NCBI GenBank assembly: GCA_031972475.1
Contig: DALYEP010000001.1
Span: 124,001-188,000 of the forward strand
From: CAIQNR01 sp031972475
GTDB taxonomy: Bacteria; Babelota; Babeliae; Babelales; CAIQNR01
Direction: 5' to 3'
DNA length: 64,000 nucleotides
In this document: in pieces, positions 8,309-16,364 of the stretch
How the letters are laid out: every line of letters begins with the position of its first letter
How positions within the stretch are numbered: the stretch's first letter is position 1
Program-made: the position numbers and the translations under genes
The notes under the pieces: model-generated
Database searches by the model: none
What the model was told of the DNA's origin: nothing
The model's input: only the letters and a program-made list of their open reading frames with translations

Positions 8309-8654
8309 TTAAATATCGAAAAATTTTTGAAGAAGTTTTAAGCATGTTGGGCGTTGTTCGTCATATAGACGTTCTAAATATAAAAAATCTTCCTTAGGAG
8401 TTCTTGTACGTATTGTTGGTTTATTAGGGTAAATAAATTTAGAATCATATTGCCAAGCATCATCTAAATAAAAGCGAAAAGCTATTGCAGTTATATCAGG
8501 CTGAATTTTCATAGAATATAGTTTAAAATTTTTCATTGTGAAACAAGAAACTTTTTCGCAATCATCGCTTTTTGAAGCTGCGTTCATATTAAAACTTAAG
8601 ATTGCAAGTACAATTGTAACTTTTTTAAAAAATGATTTTGTACTAGATTTTCAT
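8309..8654 (-). pseudogene. Small exported protein, signal peptide cut off by a 1-base frameshift
   Basis: The frame is open from 8650 down to 8309 and reads SSTKSFFKKVTIVLAILSF then NMNAASKS, a complete signal peptide, but it has no start codon of its own until an internal ATG at 8587. An ATG at 8654-8652 lies one base out of frame: ATGAAAA followed by TCT gives Met-Lys then TAG, and removing one A of the AAAA run restores MK-SSTKSFFKK. That ATG overlaps the TGA of the upstream gene (ATGA), the usual arrangement of a coupled start. It is either a genuine frameshift, slippage at AAAA, or a sequencing error. The mature part (about 80 residues, two Cys) is of unknown function. A start at 8587 would give an unexported 92-residue protein. 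Confidence 0.6.
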
Positions 8655-8914
8655 GATAAAGAACAATTCCTAGGATTTTCTTTATAATTTAATTCTTCTT
8701 GAGTTTTAATTCTTTGTATGAAGTATGGAGTTTTAACTTCTTTCTGACTTCCAGGTTCTAATGTTAATTTTTTTATTAAAGTACCTTCTTTGGTATATAG
8801 ACCGTATGTTTGAACGGTGAGGGTATTGTTCTTCAAAGTATTTTTAATAGAAAAATCATTTGATTGTTAAGAAATAGTTATTGGTAGCAATAAAAATATA
8901 AATATTTTTTTCAT
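8651..8914 (-). pseudogene. Small exported protein interrupted by a stop after the signal peptide
   Basis: From the ATG at 8914 the frame reads MKKIFIFLLLPITIS, then TAA at 8867-8869, then continues open as QSNDFSIKNTL and about 70 more residues to TGA at 8651. A normal lipoprotein-free signal peptide is thus separated from its mature domain by a single stop codon at about the cleavage site. A TTG at 8836 could start a 61-residue cytoplasmic remnant but has no good ribosome binding site. Its end overlaps the start of the next broken gene by ATGA. Function unknown. Confidence 0.6.
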
Positions 8915-8981
8915 ATATTCTTTCAGTTTATTTATAGATCGATAAAAAGTATCAAATATTTTATATAATTTAAATAAATCA

Positions 8982-9368
8982 TTATTTATGAGTATGCATA
9001 TTAAGTGATGAAATTAATCCGCTAATACCTACGTTCTGATACTTACAAAGATTGCTATTTCCTTTTAAAATAAGAGAAATTCTTGCCTTTTCAAATGTGG
9101 TCTTGAGATATTCATAACATTCTTGTGGATTTACAAAATCAATACAGCCAGAGAGTGTTGTTTCTGATGCTGAAAAACTTGGATTAGTATGACTTAGATG
9201 AGCTGCTTTATAAGAATAAGATAGTAAGTTTCCTTGGGTATCGGTTGTTTTTTTTTCTAGAGCATACGTAGTTGCATCTGCATTTGTTAGATGAGTGATT
9301 ATTATAGATTCGCTACATTTAATTGAATAGGATGTAATTGTTAAAAATATTAAAATTATTTTTTTCAT
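8982..9368 (-). CDS. Small exported protein of unknown function
   Basis: A 128-residue protein with a signal peptide (MKKIILIFLTITSYSIKCSE). The mature part looks beta-rich, followed by a helical YEYLKTTFEKARI segment, and has three Cys. The SIKC(S/A)E cleavage region is the same as in the gene at 10065-10379, and the order of strands then helix also resembles the broken gene at 8309, so they may be diverged members of one family; overall identity is too low to be sure. It is the first intact gene of the minus-strand run. Confidence 0.65.
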   Translation of the reverse strand: MKKIILIFLTITSYSIKCSESIIITHLTNADATTYALEKKTTDTQGNLLSYSYKAAHLSHTNPSFSASETTLSGCIDFVNPQECYEYLKTTFEKARISLILKGNSNLCKYQNVGISGLISSLNMHTHK

Positions 9369-9558
9369 ATTGAACTTTTTATTATATTTTTATTATATTG
9401 TTTTGTTATTTTATATCAGAATATATTTTTTAAAATTTCTGTACAATAATAGTTTTGTCTAGATATAAAAACAATACAATTTTTGATTGGTGGCTATGTT
9501 AGTATGCAGTAACTGTTTTATTTTAAATAATACCTTTTAATTTTAATAAGGAGTTTTA

Positions 9559-10029
9559 ATGAAAATTCAAAAATATTTTTCTTTGATAATGTGGATGGTA
9601 GCGCTTATGGCTATTGGAGCTTTTATTGGATTGTTAACAACAGCAGAAATTGGTTTTTGGTATAATAATTTAAATAGATCATTTTTGACACCTCCAAATT
9701 ATGTATTTTCTATAGTTTGGACTATTTTATATGCATTAATAGGGGCTTCTGGATGGCTTATTTGGAGTAGTAATTTTTTGGATCGAAAAAATCTTAAAAT
9801 ATTATATTGCATGCAGCTTGTTTTGAATTGGAGTTGGACATTCTTCTTTTTTAAATATCATTTAATAGGTGCAGCATTTATAATTTTGTGCGCAATAGAT
9901 TTTTTAGTAGCTATGATAATCTGGTTATCATATTCAAAAATAAAATCAGTTTCTTTTTTTATGATTCCATATGCAGTTTGGATTTTATTTGCGAGTTATT
10001 TAAATTATTATATTTGGTTATGTAACTAA
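9559..10029 (+). CDS. tspO: TspO/MBR family membrane protein
   Basis: The 156-residue protein is a tryptophan-rich sensory protein/translocator homologue with five hydrophobic segments. Diagnostic blocks are GFWYNNLNRSFLTPPNYVF, VWTILYALIGASGWLIW and LNWSWTFFFF. TspO proteins bind porphyrins and sterols; bacterial versions act in tetrapyrrole or stress responses, and the mitochondrial version is the peripheral benzodiazepine receptor. Start at 9559 is supported by AAGGAG. It stands alone on the plus strand between two minus-strand runs, so it has its own promoter. No haem pathway gene is visible in the window. Confidence 0.9.
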   Translation: MKIQKYFSLIMWMVALMAIGAFIGLLTTAEIGFWYNNLNRSFLTPPNYVFSIVWTILYALIGASGWLIWSSNFLDRKNLKILYCMQLVLNWSWTFFFFKYHLIGAAFIILCAIDFLVAMIIWLSYSKIKSVSFFMIPYAVWILFASYLNYYIWLCN

Positions 10030-10064
10030 AGATAGTTTTTAATAAACAGTATCGAGGCAACATT

Positions 10065-10379
10065 TTATTGCTTTTGTTGTTTTCTATATTCATCAAGCAA
10101 TTTATTAAATAATAATTTTGATTTATTGCGTATGCCAGATAAGCTTTTCCCATTTACTGTTGCATCATATGTTCTTGTAACATACATTTTTCCATTATAC
10201 ATTTCTTCTTGACATCGGTAGCAAGCAGTAATTTTTAAAGGTTTTTCTGTTGCAGTATATGTTGATAATATAATCCAATTATTATCACTTGCTATAGTAA
10301 CTTTAGACCATGGATGAATTTCAGCGCATTTAATTGAAGAAAGTGTTAAGATGATAATTGTAATTATTAATTTTTTCAT
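10065..10379 (-). CDS. Small exported protein of unknown function
   Basis: The 104-residue protein starts at the ATG at 10379 (MKKLIITIIILTLSSIKCAE, a good signal peptide, AAAGAAA upstream); the frame is open to 10409 but the extra ten residues spoil the signal. The mature part is predicted beta-rich, contains CYRC, and ends in a charged helix (LFNKLLDEYRKQQKQ). The signal peptide is close to that of the gene at 8982-9368. I see no known domain. Confidence 0.65.
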   Translation of the reverse strand: MKKLIITIIILTLSSIKCAEIHPWSKVTIASDNNWIILSTYTATEKPLKITACYRCQEEMYNGKMYVTRTYDATVNGKSLSGIRNKSKLLFNKLLDEYRKQQKQ

Positions 10380-10461
10380 ATGAATTTCTTTAAAATATAA
10401 TAAAAGCATTCTGTTTTTTAAAAATAGTGAAAGTTAAAAGAAGTATTATATCTTACTATAT

Positions 10462-11172
10462 TTAATTTATAAAATTTTGGGTTTCTTTGGTTGTTTTGTG
10501 TGAGCATAGTCCTAGTATTATTAGTTCAATAGTATAAAAAACAACTTGAATTTCTTGAGGTAAGTAAATTCCAAATAATACCGTAGGAATTGTGTATCTA
10601 ATTAAATTAGAGATGCTATGCAAAATCATGGTAGTTTCTATTCTTTGAGTTTTATATGCGATTAACCCTACCATAAAACTCCATCCAAAATGATTAAAAA
10701 TATAGGTCATAGGATGAGATGGTGATGCTATAAATCCTGCATGCATCAAAGAAAAAGCGCATGAACTAATTATATTAAAAAAAATAAATTCAAAAGTTCC
10801 CATTTTATATTTGATAAATAGACTGCGTGTAAAAATTTCTTCAAAGAATGCAGATGCAAAAACTCCATAAATAATACTTTGTATAAAAAGATTATTACAT
10901 TTATAAATATCGTTGATAAGCACTAAAACAATAGGAATAGAAATAAGAAGTTTCCATGAAGGAAGTGGTAATGTATAGGTACCAATTGTTACAAGAAAAT
11001 TTTTTCTTGTATTTTCAAAATTATTATAAAAAAATAAAATAAGAGCCCCAATCCATGGAAGCATTCTTAATGAGTAATTGATATGCTCTGTATAGGGATT
11101 AGAGAGTAAAATATAATTTGTTATGCCTATATACAGCGGCATTAATGCTAAAAAAATTTTTTTAATTATCAT
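10462..11172 (-). CDS. CPBP-family intramembrane metalloprotease
   Basis: The 236-residue membrane protein has the three motifs of CPBP (Abi/CAAX-like) proteases: EEIFTR with Glu111, Glu112 and Arg116; FSLMH with His144; and His161 in NHFGWSF. About seven hydrophobic spans are present. Members cleave prenylated or signal-like peptides, or confer bacteriocin immunity, so the substrate is open. The 40 bases around and before its start are nearly identical to those of the hydrolase gene at 12273, listed as a repeat. Confidence 0.8.
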   Translation of the reverse strand: MIIKKIFLALMPLYIGITNYILLSNPYTEHINYSLRMLPWIGALILFFYNNFENTRKNFLVTIGTYTLPLPSWKLLISIPIVLVLINDIYKCNNLFIQSIIYGVFASAFFEEIFTRSLFIKYKMGTFEFIFFNIISSCAFSLMHAGFIASPSHPMTYIFNHFGWSFMVGLIAYKTQRIETTMILHSISNLIRYTIPTVLFGIYLPQEIQVVFYTIELIILGLCSHKTTKETQNFIN

Positions 11173-11198
11173 TTGACCCTTATGATTACTTAAATTTT
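11158..11198 (-). repeat. Shared 5' leader, copy 1 (CPBP gene)
   Basis: The start region and upstream bases of the CPBP gene match those of the hydrolase gene (about 12259-12300) at all but a few positions, including the first codons (MIIKK) and the AAGG ribosome binding site. The proteins themselves are unrelated. Confidence 0.6.
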
Positions 11199-11214
11199 TT
11201 TATAATGTAAAAAT

Positions 11215-12273
11215 TCATAATTTTTCTGTAAGCCAATAAAATGATTGATCAATAACATCTTTTCTTTTTCTTACATAGTGATCCATGCCTGATATGCGTA
11301 GATAAGTTATAGGAGCTCCTGTTAATTGCGCTTTAGAAACAAAAGCATCGGATGAATTGATAGCAGAATCGTTTGTGCCAGCTACTACTAAATAAGGAGT
11401 TGTGATCTTTTTATATTCTGGTTTTGGATAAGTATTTAAGGCATCTGCATGGTATTTATAGGTCATACCCATAAATTTTTTTGAAGTGGTTGGGTTTTTG
11501 ATAGCTTCATCCATTATGGAGTCATATTGAGATTTTGAAATATATAACCCAAATGAATATGGCATCCATAAAGGAAGTTGCGCTCTTAGTTTTATATACC
11601 AAGGAGCGTTAAGTATTGCATCTTGTATAAAAATCCAAAGTTCATCACGCCATGAAAAATCTCCGGCACCGGACCAATTGATTGTTGCAATCATCATGTC
11701 TGCATAATGAGTAGTTAAAGTTGTTGCTAGCAGGCCTCCTTCTGACGCACTTAGAATTATAAATTTTCTATTCCATCCTTGAGGCGGATTTTTTTTAAGA
11801 TGTTCAATAACTGTGCAATGGTCTTCTAATCGATTTGATCGAGTGTAATATTCCATAAATTCATCTATATTAATTTTATTTCCATCAACTCCTCGCTGCT
11901 CAATTGTTATAACCCCAATGCCTAAATCTAAAAATTCTTTTAAAAAATAACGATGAAAAAAAATAATACTTTGAATGTTTTCTTGCAAAGACGAGCCACC
12001 TATTAAAAGAACAATAGGAAAAGTATCTTTAGAAGGTCTGCTAAAATAATAAATAATATCTGGAGATTTTGGATCAATTCTTTTGGTAGTAAAACGTGAT
12101 GAAGAAGGAATTTGATAGAATGAGTTTCCATTTTCTATTTCCGAGTCAGTACATTTGTAGGGAGTTATTTCGTCCTCTGGGTATCCTGTAGGGCTTTGAT
12201 TATTAAATCCTTCAGTCTTTATCAAAAGCGATGTGAACAAAGCTATTAACATGAAATATTTTTTAATTATCAT
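11215..12273 (-). CDS. Exported alpha/beta hydrolase
   Basis: A 352-residue protein with a signal peptide (about residues 1-21) and an alpha/beta-hydrolase core. PIVLLIGGSS is the oxyanion-side strand, the nucleophile is probably Ser177 in SASEGG, the acid Asp302 in VVAGTNDSA, and the base His332 in ISGMDHYV. It resembles dipeptidyl-peptidase/acyl-hydrolase-like enzymes, but the substrate is unknown. Being exported, it likely acts in the periplasm or outside. It is the first gene of the minus-strand pair with the CPBP gene, 42 nt away. Confidence 0.8.
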   Translation of the reverse strand: MIIKKYFMLIALFTSLLIKTEGFNNQSPTGYPEDEITPYKCTDSEIENGNSFYQIPSSSRFTTKRIDPKSPDIIYYFSRPSKDTFPIVLLIGGSSLQENIQSIIFFHRYFLKEFLDLGIGVITIEQRGVDGNKINIDEFMEYYTRSNRLEDHCTVIEHLKKNPPQGWNRKFIILSASEGGLLATTLTTHYADMMIATINWSGAGDFSWRDELWIFIQDAILNAPWYIKLRAQLPLWMPYSFGLYISKSQYDSIMDEAIKNPTTSKKFMGMTYKYHADALNTYPKPEYKKITTPYLVVAGTNDSAINSSDAFVSKAQLTGAPITYLRISGMDHYVRKRKDVIDQSFYWLTEKL

Positions 12274-12300
12274 TTGAATCCTTATAATTACTTAAATTTT
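12259..12300 (-). repeat. Shared 5' leader, copy 2 (hydrolase gene)
   Basis: This is the counterpart of the repeat at 11158-11198: the same first codons and upstream AAGG and TAAGTAATT-like sequence. It probably carries the same promoter or translation signals. Confidence 0.6.
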
Positions 12301-12353
12301 GTTTTTATAAGAAAATAAGGTTTTTTTGGATAAGATTTTGTTTGATGTAATTA

Positions 12354-12431
12354 TGGCGGAGCTGACGAGACTCGAACTCGCGACCTTCCGCGTGACAGGC
12401 GGACGCTCTAACCAAACTGAGCTACAGCTCC
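12354..12431 (-). tRNA. tRNA-Asp (anticodon GTC)
   Basis: The cloverleaf has acceptor GGAGCTG/CAGCTCC, anticodon stem TCCGC/GCGGA with loop CTGTCAC, discriminator G and encoded CCA. It is the last of three tandem minus-strand tRNAs. Confidence 0.96.
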
Positions 12432-12444
12432 TCAACCATAATAT

Positions 12445-12520
12445 TGGCTCCCTGGGCAGGACTCGAACCTGCGACCAAACGATTAACAGTCGTTTGCTCT
12501 ACCAACTGAGCTACCAGGGA
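12445..12520 (-). tRNA. tRNA-Asn (anticodon GTT)
   Basis: Acceptor TCCCTGG/CCAGGGA, anticodon stem AACGA/TCGTT with loop CTGTTAA, discriminator G and encoded CCA. Confidence 0.96.
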
Positions 12521-12541
12521 AACACATTTTTATTTCAATTT

Positions 12542-12617
12542 TGGTGGGCGGTGCAGGACTCGAACCTGCGACCCCCAGTGTGTAAGACTGATGCTCTACC
12601 AACTGAGCTAACCGCCC
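12542..12617 (-). tRNA. tRNA-Val (anticodon TAC)
   Basis: Acceptor GGGCGGT/ACCGCCC, anticodon loop CTTACAC, discriminator A and encoded CCA. It is the first of the Val-Asn-Asp tRNA cluster in transcription order. Confidence 0.96.
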
Positions 12618-12871
12618 CTACCATGGAAAAGAATTGTAAAGCAAAGATATAAGAAAGTCAAAAAACTTTAGCTTGTTTATGCACTTTTTTTTAAAAAATA
12701 AAAAAACAACCTTGATTCGCTTAAATTTGTTTTTAAAAAACCAAACCGCTATTAATTTTATTTGAAAATAATAATAAAAACTCACCTTTTTATTGATGAT
12801 ATATCTGTTATTTTGATATATTCAATTTGAAATTATTTTTTTAAATATTTTTATAAGGTGGAGTGGTCTGA

Positions 12872-13624
12872 ATGTTTATAACTGTAAAAAAAGTGATGGT
12901 TTTTTTGATGTTTTTGTTTGTAGGTATTATTTCTTTGCAAGCGCAAAGTGCTCTTTTTGCTAGAAAAGGTTTAAATAAGGCGACTTCTTTTGCAAGAGAA
13001 GTTGCGCAAGATATTGCTGCTAATAAAAAAACATTAACAAAAGAAGGCCTTAAATGGGGAGGTTTTTCTGGTTTATGGTATTTAGGTTTGGATAAATTAA
13101 AAAATCTTGAGCCTGATGATAGTGTTGTTATTCCTCAAGATGTTTCTGATTCAGTGAGTAAAGAGGCAGGGGTATTAGAGGGTAAAAAAATTATTCCTTT
13201 ATCAAATAGTTACTTGGATAATAGAAATAATCCAGAAAATAGATGGCTCGTTAATGGTAAAGGTTTTTGGCGTAATATAATTGGATTGTTTCCTGTATCT
13301 GATTTTTATGTTGATAAAGATGAAAATATAAGAATTACTCCTGGTTTTGCTCAAAAAATACATGATAAAGATAAAGAGGCCCTTGCTGAATTTCATGAAA
13401 AATTACAAGATCAAATTTTACGAGTTAAAGATAACTTTGATTATAAAACATATGCAGCATGTGCTACTGATACAGCTCTTTTAACACCGTTTTTTATGAT
13501 TAGCCCTATTGCAAGATTTTTACAAACAACTACAAAGTTGCAAAAAGCTCCAGAGTTTTTGTCTTATATTGCGTCTGCTTCTGGTAATAAAGCGATAAGG
13601 GATATAAGAGAAAATTCAAAATAA
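12872..13624 (+). CDS. Exported protein of unknown function
   Basis: A 250-residue protein with a signal peptide of about 26 residues (MFITVKKVMVFLMFLFVGII up to LQAQS). The ribosome binding site AAGGTGGAG supports the ATG at 12872. The mature part has an amphipathic N-terminal helix, a small hydrophobic patch (GGFSGLWYLGL), a central region with VNGKGFWRNIIGLFPVSDFYV, and a hydrophobic segment near TALLTPFFMISPIARFL. No known domain is visible. A strong terminator follows, so it is monocistronic. Confidence 0.7.
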   Translation: MFITVKKVMVFLMFLFVGIISLQAQSALFARKGLNKATSFAREVAQDIAANKKTLTKEGLKWGGFSGLWYLGLDKLKNLEPDDSVVIPQDVSDSVSKEAGVLEGKKIIPLSNSYLDNRNNPENRWLVNGKGFWRNIIGLFPVSDFYVDKDENIRITPGFAQKIHDKDKEALAEFHEKLQDQILRVKDNFDYKTYAACATDTALLTPFFMISPIARFLQTTTKLQKAPEFLSYIASASGNKAIRDIRENSK

Positions 13625-13648
13625 AGAGAAGTTGTTTTAAAGTAATAA

Positions 13649-13676
13649 AAAAGGCTCTTTAATCAAAGAGCCTTTT
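13649..13676. terminator. Bidirectional intrinsic terminator
   Basis: AAAAGGCTCTTT pairs with AAAGAGCCTTTT around AATC, between the exported-protein gene and the convergent FKBP gene. Confidence 0.88.
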
Positions 13677-13697
13677 GAAATTTAATTTTAAGAAGAG

Positions 13698-14192
13698 TTA
13701 TTCAGTTTCTAAGCTGATTAAATCAACATCAAAAATAAGATTTGCATGTGGAGGGATTGCTGCTCCAGCTCCACGAGCGCCGTACCCTAAGTTTGATGGA
13801 ATAAAAATACGACGTTTTTCTCCAATTTTCATATCAAGAACTGCTTCATCCCAACCTTTAATTACGTATCCTACTCCTATAGGAAATGTTAAAGGTTCTC
13901 CTCTTTCAACTGAGCTGTCAAACATTCTTCCTGGAGTTCCGTTTTCATCAAGCCAGCCTGTGTAGTGAACGTTAACAATATCTCCTGGCTCAGGTTTTTG
14001 AGATGATTCTGGAGCTTCTTGTGTGATGATATAAGCAAGTCCTGAAGGCAATGTTATTTTTTCGTTTTGTGACATATAACTTTCTGCGTGTTTATTTGGT
14101 GATACATTATTTTTCCAATAATAAGCTCCAGCAATTCCGCACAATGCACAGAAAAGTGGAATTACTAGATAATAAAAAAATCTATTATTCAT
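13698..14192 (-). CDS. FKBP-type peptidyl-prolyl isomerase, membrane-anchored
   Basis: The 164-residue protein has an N-terminal hydrophobic anchor (about residues 5-25) followed by one FKBP domain. Active-site elements are VHYTGWL, FDSSVERGEPLTFPIG, VIKGWDEAVLDM and GYGARGAGAAIPPHANLIFDVDL. It would catalyse prolyl isomerisation of exported proteins on the outer face of the inner membrane, fitting a genome with many Pro-rich exported proteins. It resembles the Mip/FkpA C-terminal domain but lacks a dimerisation domain. Confidence 0.93.
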   Translation of the reverse strand: MNNRFFYYLVIPLFCALCGIAGAYYWKNNVSPNKHAESYMSQNEKITLPSGLAYIITQEAPESSQKPEPGDIVNVHYTGWLDENGTPGRMFDSSVERGEPLTFPIGVGYVIKGWDEAVLDMKIGEKRRIFIPSNLGYGARGAGAAIPPHANLIFDVDLISLETE

Positions 14193-14263
14193 GATAGCTC
14201 CTTATTAATTCTCCAAGTTTCTTGGCAAAACTTAACATACTCTTTGTTTTTTGTAAAAAATTA

Positions 14264-14407
14264 ATGTTGGCAGAATATGCGATAGTAGCCTTATGGCTTA
14301 ATCTTTTGTTAATATTATGGCTTTACAAAAAAACAGGTTCTGATACGCTTATCTTCAGCTTGTTTCTTAGTTTTATTTGTTTTTTAATCATTCAAACTAA
14401 TGATTAG
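14264..14407 (+). CDS. Possible small membrane protein, two spans
   Basis: A 47-residue frame (MLAEYAIVALWLNLLLILWL, then YKKTGSD and a second hydrophobic segment) fits a hairpin membrane protein. No good ribosome binding site precedes the ATG, and a TTG at 14222 is an alternative start. It may be chance in an AT-rich gap before rpmE. Confidence 0.35.
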   Translation: MLAEYAIVALWLNLLLILWLYKKTGSDTLIFSLFLSFICFLIIQTND

Positions 14408-14474
14408 CTCAAAAAACCAAGTAATATTTGAGCCAAAAAGATCATATTTTTAGTTGTTTAATAAGAGGTGCACC

Positions 14475-14684
14475 GTGAAGAAGGATCTCCATCCTGAATT
14501 GTTTGACGTTACCGTCCATTGTACATGTGGTAACGAATTTGTAACACGTTCTACAAAAGCAGAAATTCGTTCAACACTTTGTTCAGCTTGTCACCCGTTT
14601 TATACAGGCACTCAAAAGTTTGTTGATACAGCGGGTCGTATTGATAAATTTGCACAACGTTATCAAAATAAAGCTAAGAAATAA
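14475..14684 (+). CDS. rpmE: 50S ribosomal protein L31
   Basis: Large-subunit protein L31 of the zinc-binding (C+) type: Cys pairs CTC and CSAC are present with the typical HPFYTG. I choose the GTG at 14475 (KKDLHPELFDVTVHCTCG) because L31 begins this way and GAGGTG stands 4-5 bases upstream; an ATG frame to 14454 adds seven residues without homology. The product is 69 residues. prfA follows after 21 bases, a common bacterial pairing. Confidence 0.95.
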   Translation: MKKDLHPELFDVTVHCTCGNEFVTRSTKAEIRSTLCSACHPFYTGTQKFVDTAGRIDKFAQRYQNKAKK

Positions 14685-14705
14685 TTTATAGTCTTTGGAG
14701 TGTGC

Positions 14706-15776
14706 ATGGCTATTGCGTGGGATGATATACAAAAACGATGTGATAATTTAAGAAATGAGTTATCAGATAATATTGATCCTCGTAGACGCCATGCTTTACA
14801 AAAAGAACTTTCTCAACTTTCCGGTATTTTAGAAAAAAAATCTGCTATTCATGATTTAGAAAAAGAAATTGTTGATCTTGAGCGTCAGTCTCAAGAAAAT
14901 AACGATCAATCTCTTTTGATTCTGTATCAAGAAGAATTAGCAGATTTATTTTTTCAAAAAAAACAAAAAGAAGATGAACTTGATCTTCTTATGTTTCCAT
15001 CTGATCCTTTTGATAAAAAGAATGTCTTTTTAGAAATTAGAGCGGGGGCTGGGGGACAAGAGGCTGCTTTGTTTGCTAGTGATCTTCTTACTATGTATAC
15101 AAATTATTCTTTATCCAAGGGGTGGAGGGTAGAAGTAGCAAGCATGAGTCATACTGATTTAGGTGGTATTCGAGAAGTTGTTCTTGATATTAAAGGTGAC
15201 GATGTTTACGGTCATTTAAAGTATGAATCAGGTGTTCATCGTGTTCAGCGTGTTCCTCTTACAGAAACTGCGGGAAGAATTCATACTTCAACTGCAACTG
15301 TTGCCGTTCTTCCAGAAGTTGATGAAGTTGATATCAATATTACACCAGATCAATTACGTATCGATGTTTATAGAGCCAGTGGTGCAGGTGGTCAGCATGT
15401 TAATACTACTGATTCTGCAGTTCGTATTACTCATATACCAACCGGAGTTGTGGTTGCTTGCCAAGATGAACGATCTCAACATAAAAATAAAGCAAAAGCT
15501 ATGAAAATGTTGCAATCAAGGATTTTTGCAGCGCAAAAAGAAAAAATTGATGCAGAATTAAGTGAACAACGTAAAGAACTTGTTGGTTCTGGTATGCGTG
15601 CAGAAAAAGTTCGTACTTATAATTTTCCTCAAAATAGAGTTACTGATCATCAAGTTGAGTTAACGCTTAAAAAGCTTGATGTTGTTATAGAAGGTGCGCT
15701 TGATGAAATCATTGATGCACTTATTCAAAAAGATCGCCAAGATCGTCGCAATCGTCCTTTTGTTATTTCTAATTAA
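14706..15776 (+). CDS. prfA: Peptide chain release factor 1
   Basis: RF1 reads UAA and UAG stop codons. The catalytic GGQ lies at about residues 228-230 (SGAGGQHVNTTDSAVRI); the GAGGQEA block of class I release factors is at about residue 117. I choose the ATG at 14706 since GGAG lies 5 bases upstream; a GTG at 14700 would add two residues. At 356 residues it has the normal length. prmC (hemK), the GGQ methyltransferase gene often found next, is not here. Confidence 0.96.
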   Translation: MAIAWDDIQKRCDNLRNELSDNIDPRRRHALQKELSQLSGILEKKSAIHDLEKEIVDLERQSQENNDQSLLILYQEELADLFFQKKQKEDELDLLMFPSDPFDKKNVFLEIRAGAGGQEAALFASDLLTMYTNYSLSKGWRVEVASMSHTDLGGIREVVLDIKGDDVYGHLKYESGVHRVQRVPLTETAGRIHTSTATVAVLPEVDEVDINITPDQLRIDVYRASGAGGQHVNTTDSAVRITHIPTGVVVACQDERSQHKNKAKAMKMLQSRIFAAQKEKIDAELSEQRKELVGSGMRAEKVRTYNFPQNRVTDHQVELTLKKLDVVIEGALDEIIDALIQKDRQDRRNRPFVISN

Positions 15777-15945
15777 AAGAATTTTTTTAAAAAAACTCTT
15801 TATTATTACGTATTTTAATTGAACTATATTTTTTAGCCTTATTTTTTAGATTGACATGTAATTTAGTTATTATCATACTGTCGCCATTAGTTATATTTTA
15901 AAGTTAAATATAAGAGTAGTTACATAATAATTCTAAGGAGAATTT

Positions 15946-16233
15946 ATGAAAAAAGCATTATTAACAGTAGCGTTGCTTGTTGCTGCAAATGTAGTAGCAG
16001 AAGATGTAGTGGCAACAGAAGACACACAAGTAGTATGTAATTCTTGTTCAGTAGAAGCTGTTGATTTGTCATGGTTAACAGCAGATGAAAAAGCAAAGTT
16101 TGATGCGCTTGAATCAGCTGAAGAAAAAACTCAATTTTTAAAAGATGCAAAAATTGCAAGAGCTGCAAAAGAAGTTATTGCGCAAAATAGTGTAGTTAAT
16201 AACGATCAAGAAATTAGTTCTTCAAAAAATTAA
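15946..16233 (+). CDS. Small exported helical protein
   Basis: A 95-residue protein with a textbook signal peptide (MKKALLTVALLVAANVVAED) and strong ribosome binding site AAGGAG. The mature part has CNSC and a helical stretch rich in Ala, Glu and Lys (LTADEKAKFDALESAEEKTQ). I do not recognise it. It has its own terminator and a well-spaced leader, and may be highly expressed. Confidence 0.75.
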   Translation: MKKALLTVALLVAANVVAEDVVATEDTQVVCNSCSVEAVDLSWLTADEKAKFDALESAEEKTQFLKDAKIARAAKEVIAQNSVVNNDQEISSSKN

Positions 16234-16261
16234 TAATTGATTTTAATAATTATTAGTTATT

Positions 16262-16296
16262 AAAGGGTATCTTTTATAAAGATGCCCTTTTTTATT
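16262..16296 (+). terminator. Intrinsic terminator
   Basis: AAAGGGTATCTTT pairs with AAAGATGCCCTTT (one G-T pair), followed by T. Confidence 0.88.
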
Positions 16297-16364
16297 TTGT
16301 TATGATCTTTATACTTAACGTGTTAGGATTTTTGTAAAATATATAAACTAATTAGAGGGGTTTT

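Noticed and set aside
8867..8869. Recoding of TAA as a sense codon
   Set aside because: TAA ends many normal genes in the window, so a reassigned code is excluded.
12326..12652. Plus-strand frame of 108 codons
   Set aside because: It is the antisense of the three tRNAs Val, Asn and Asp.
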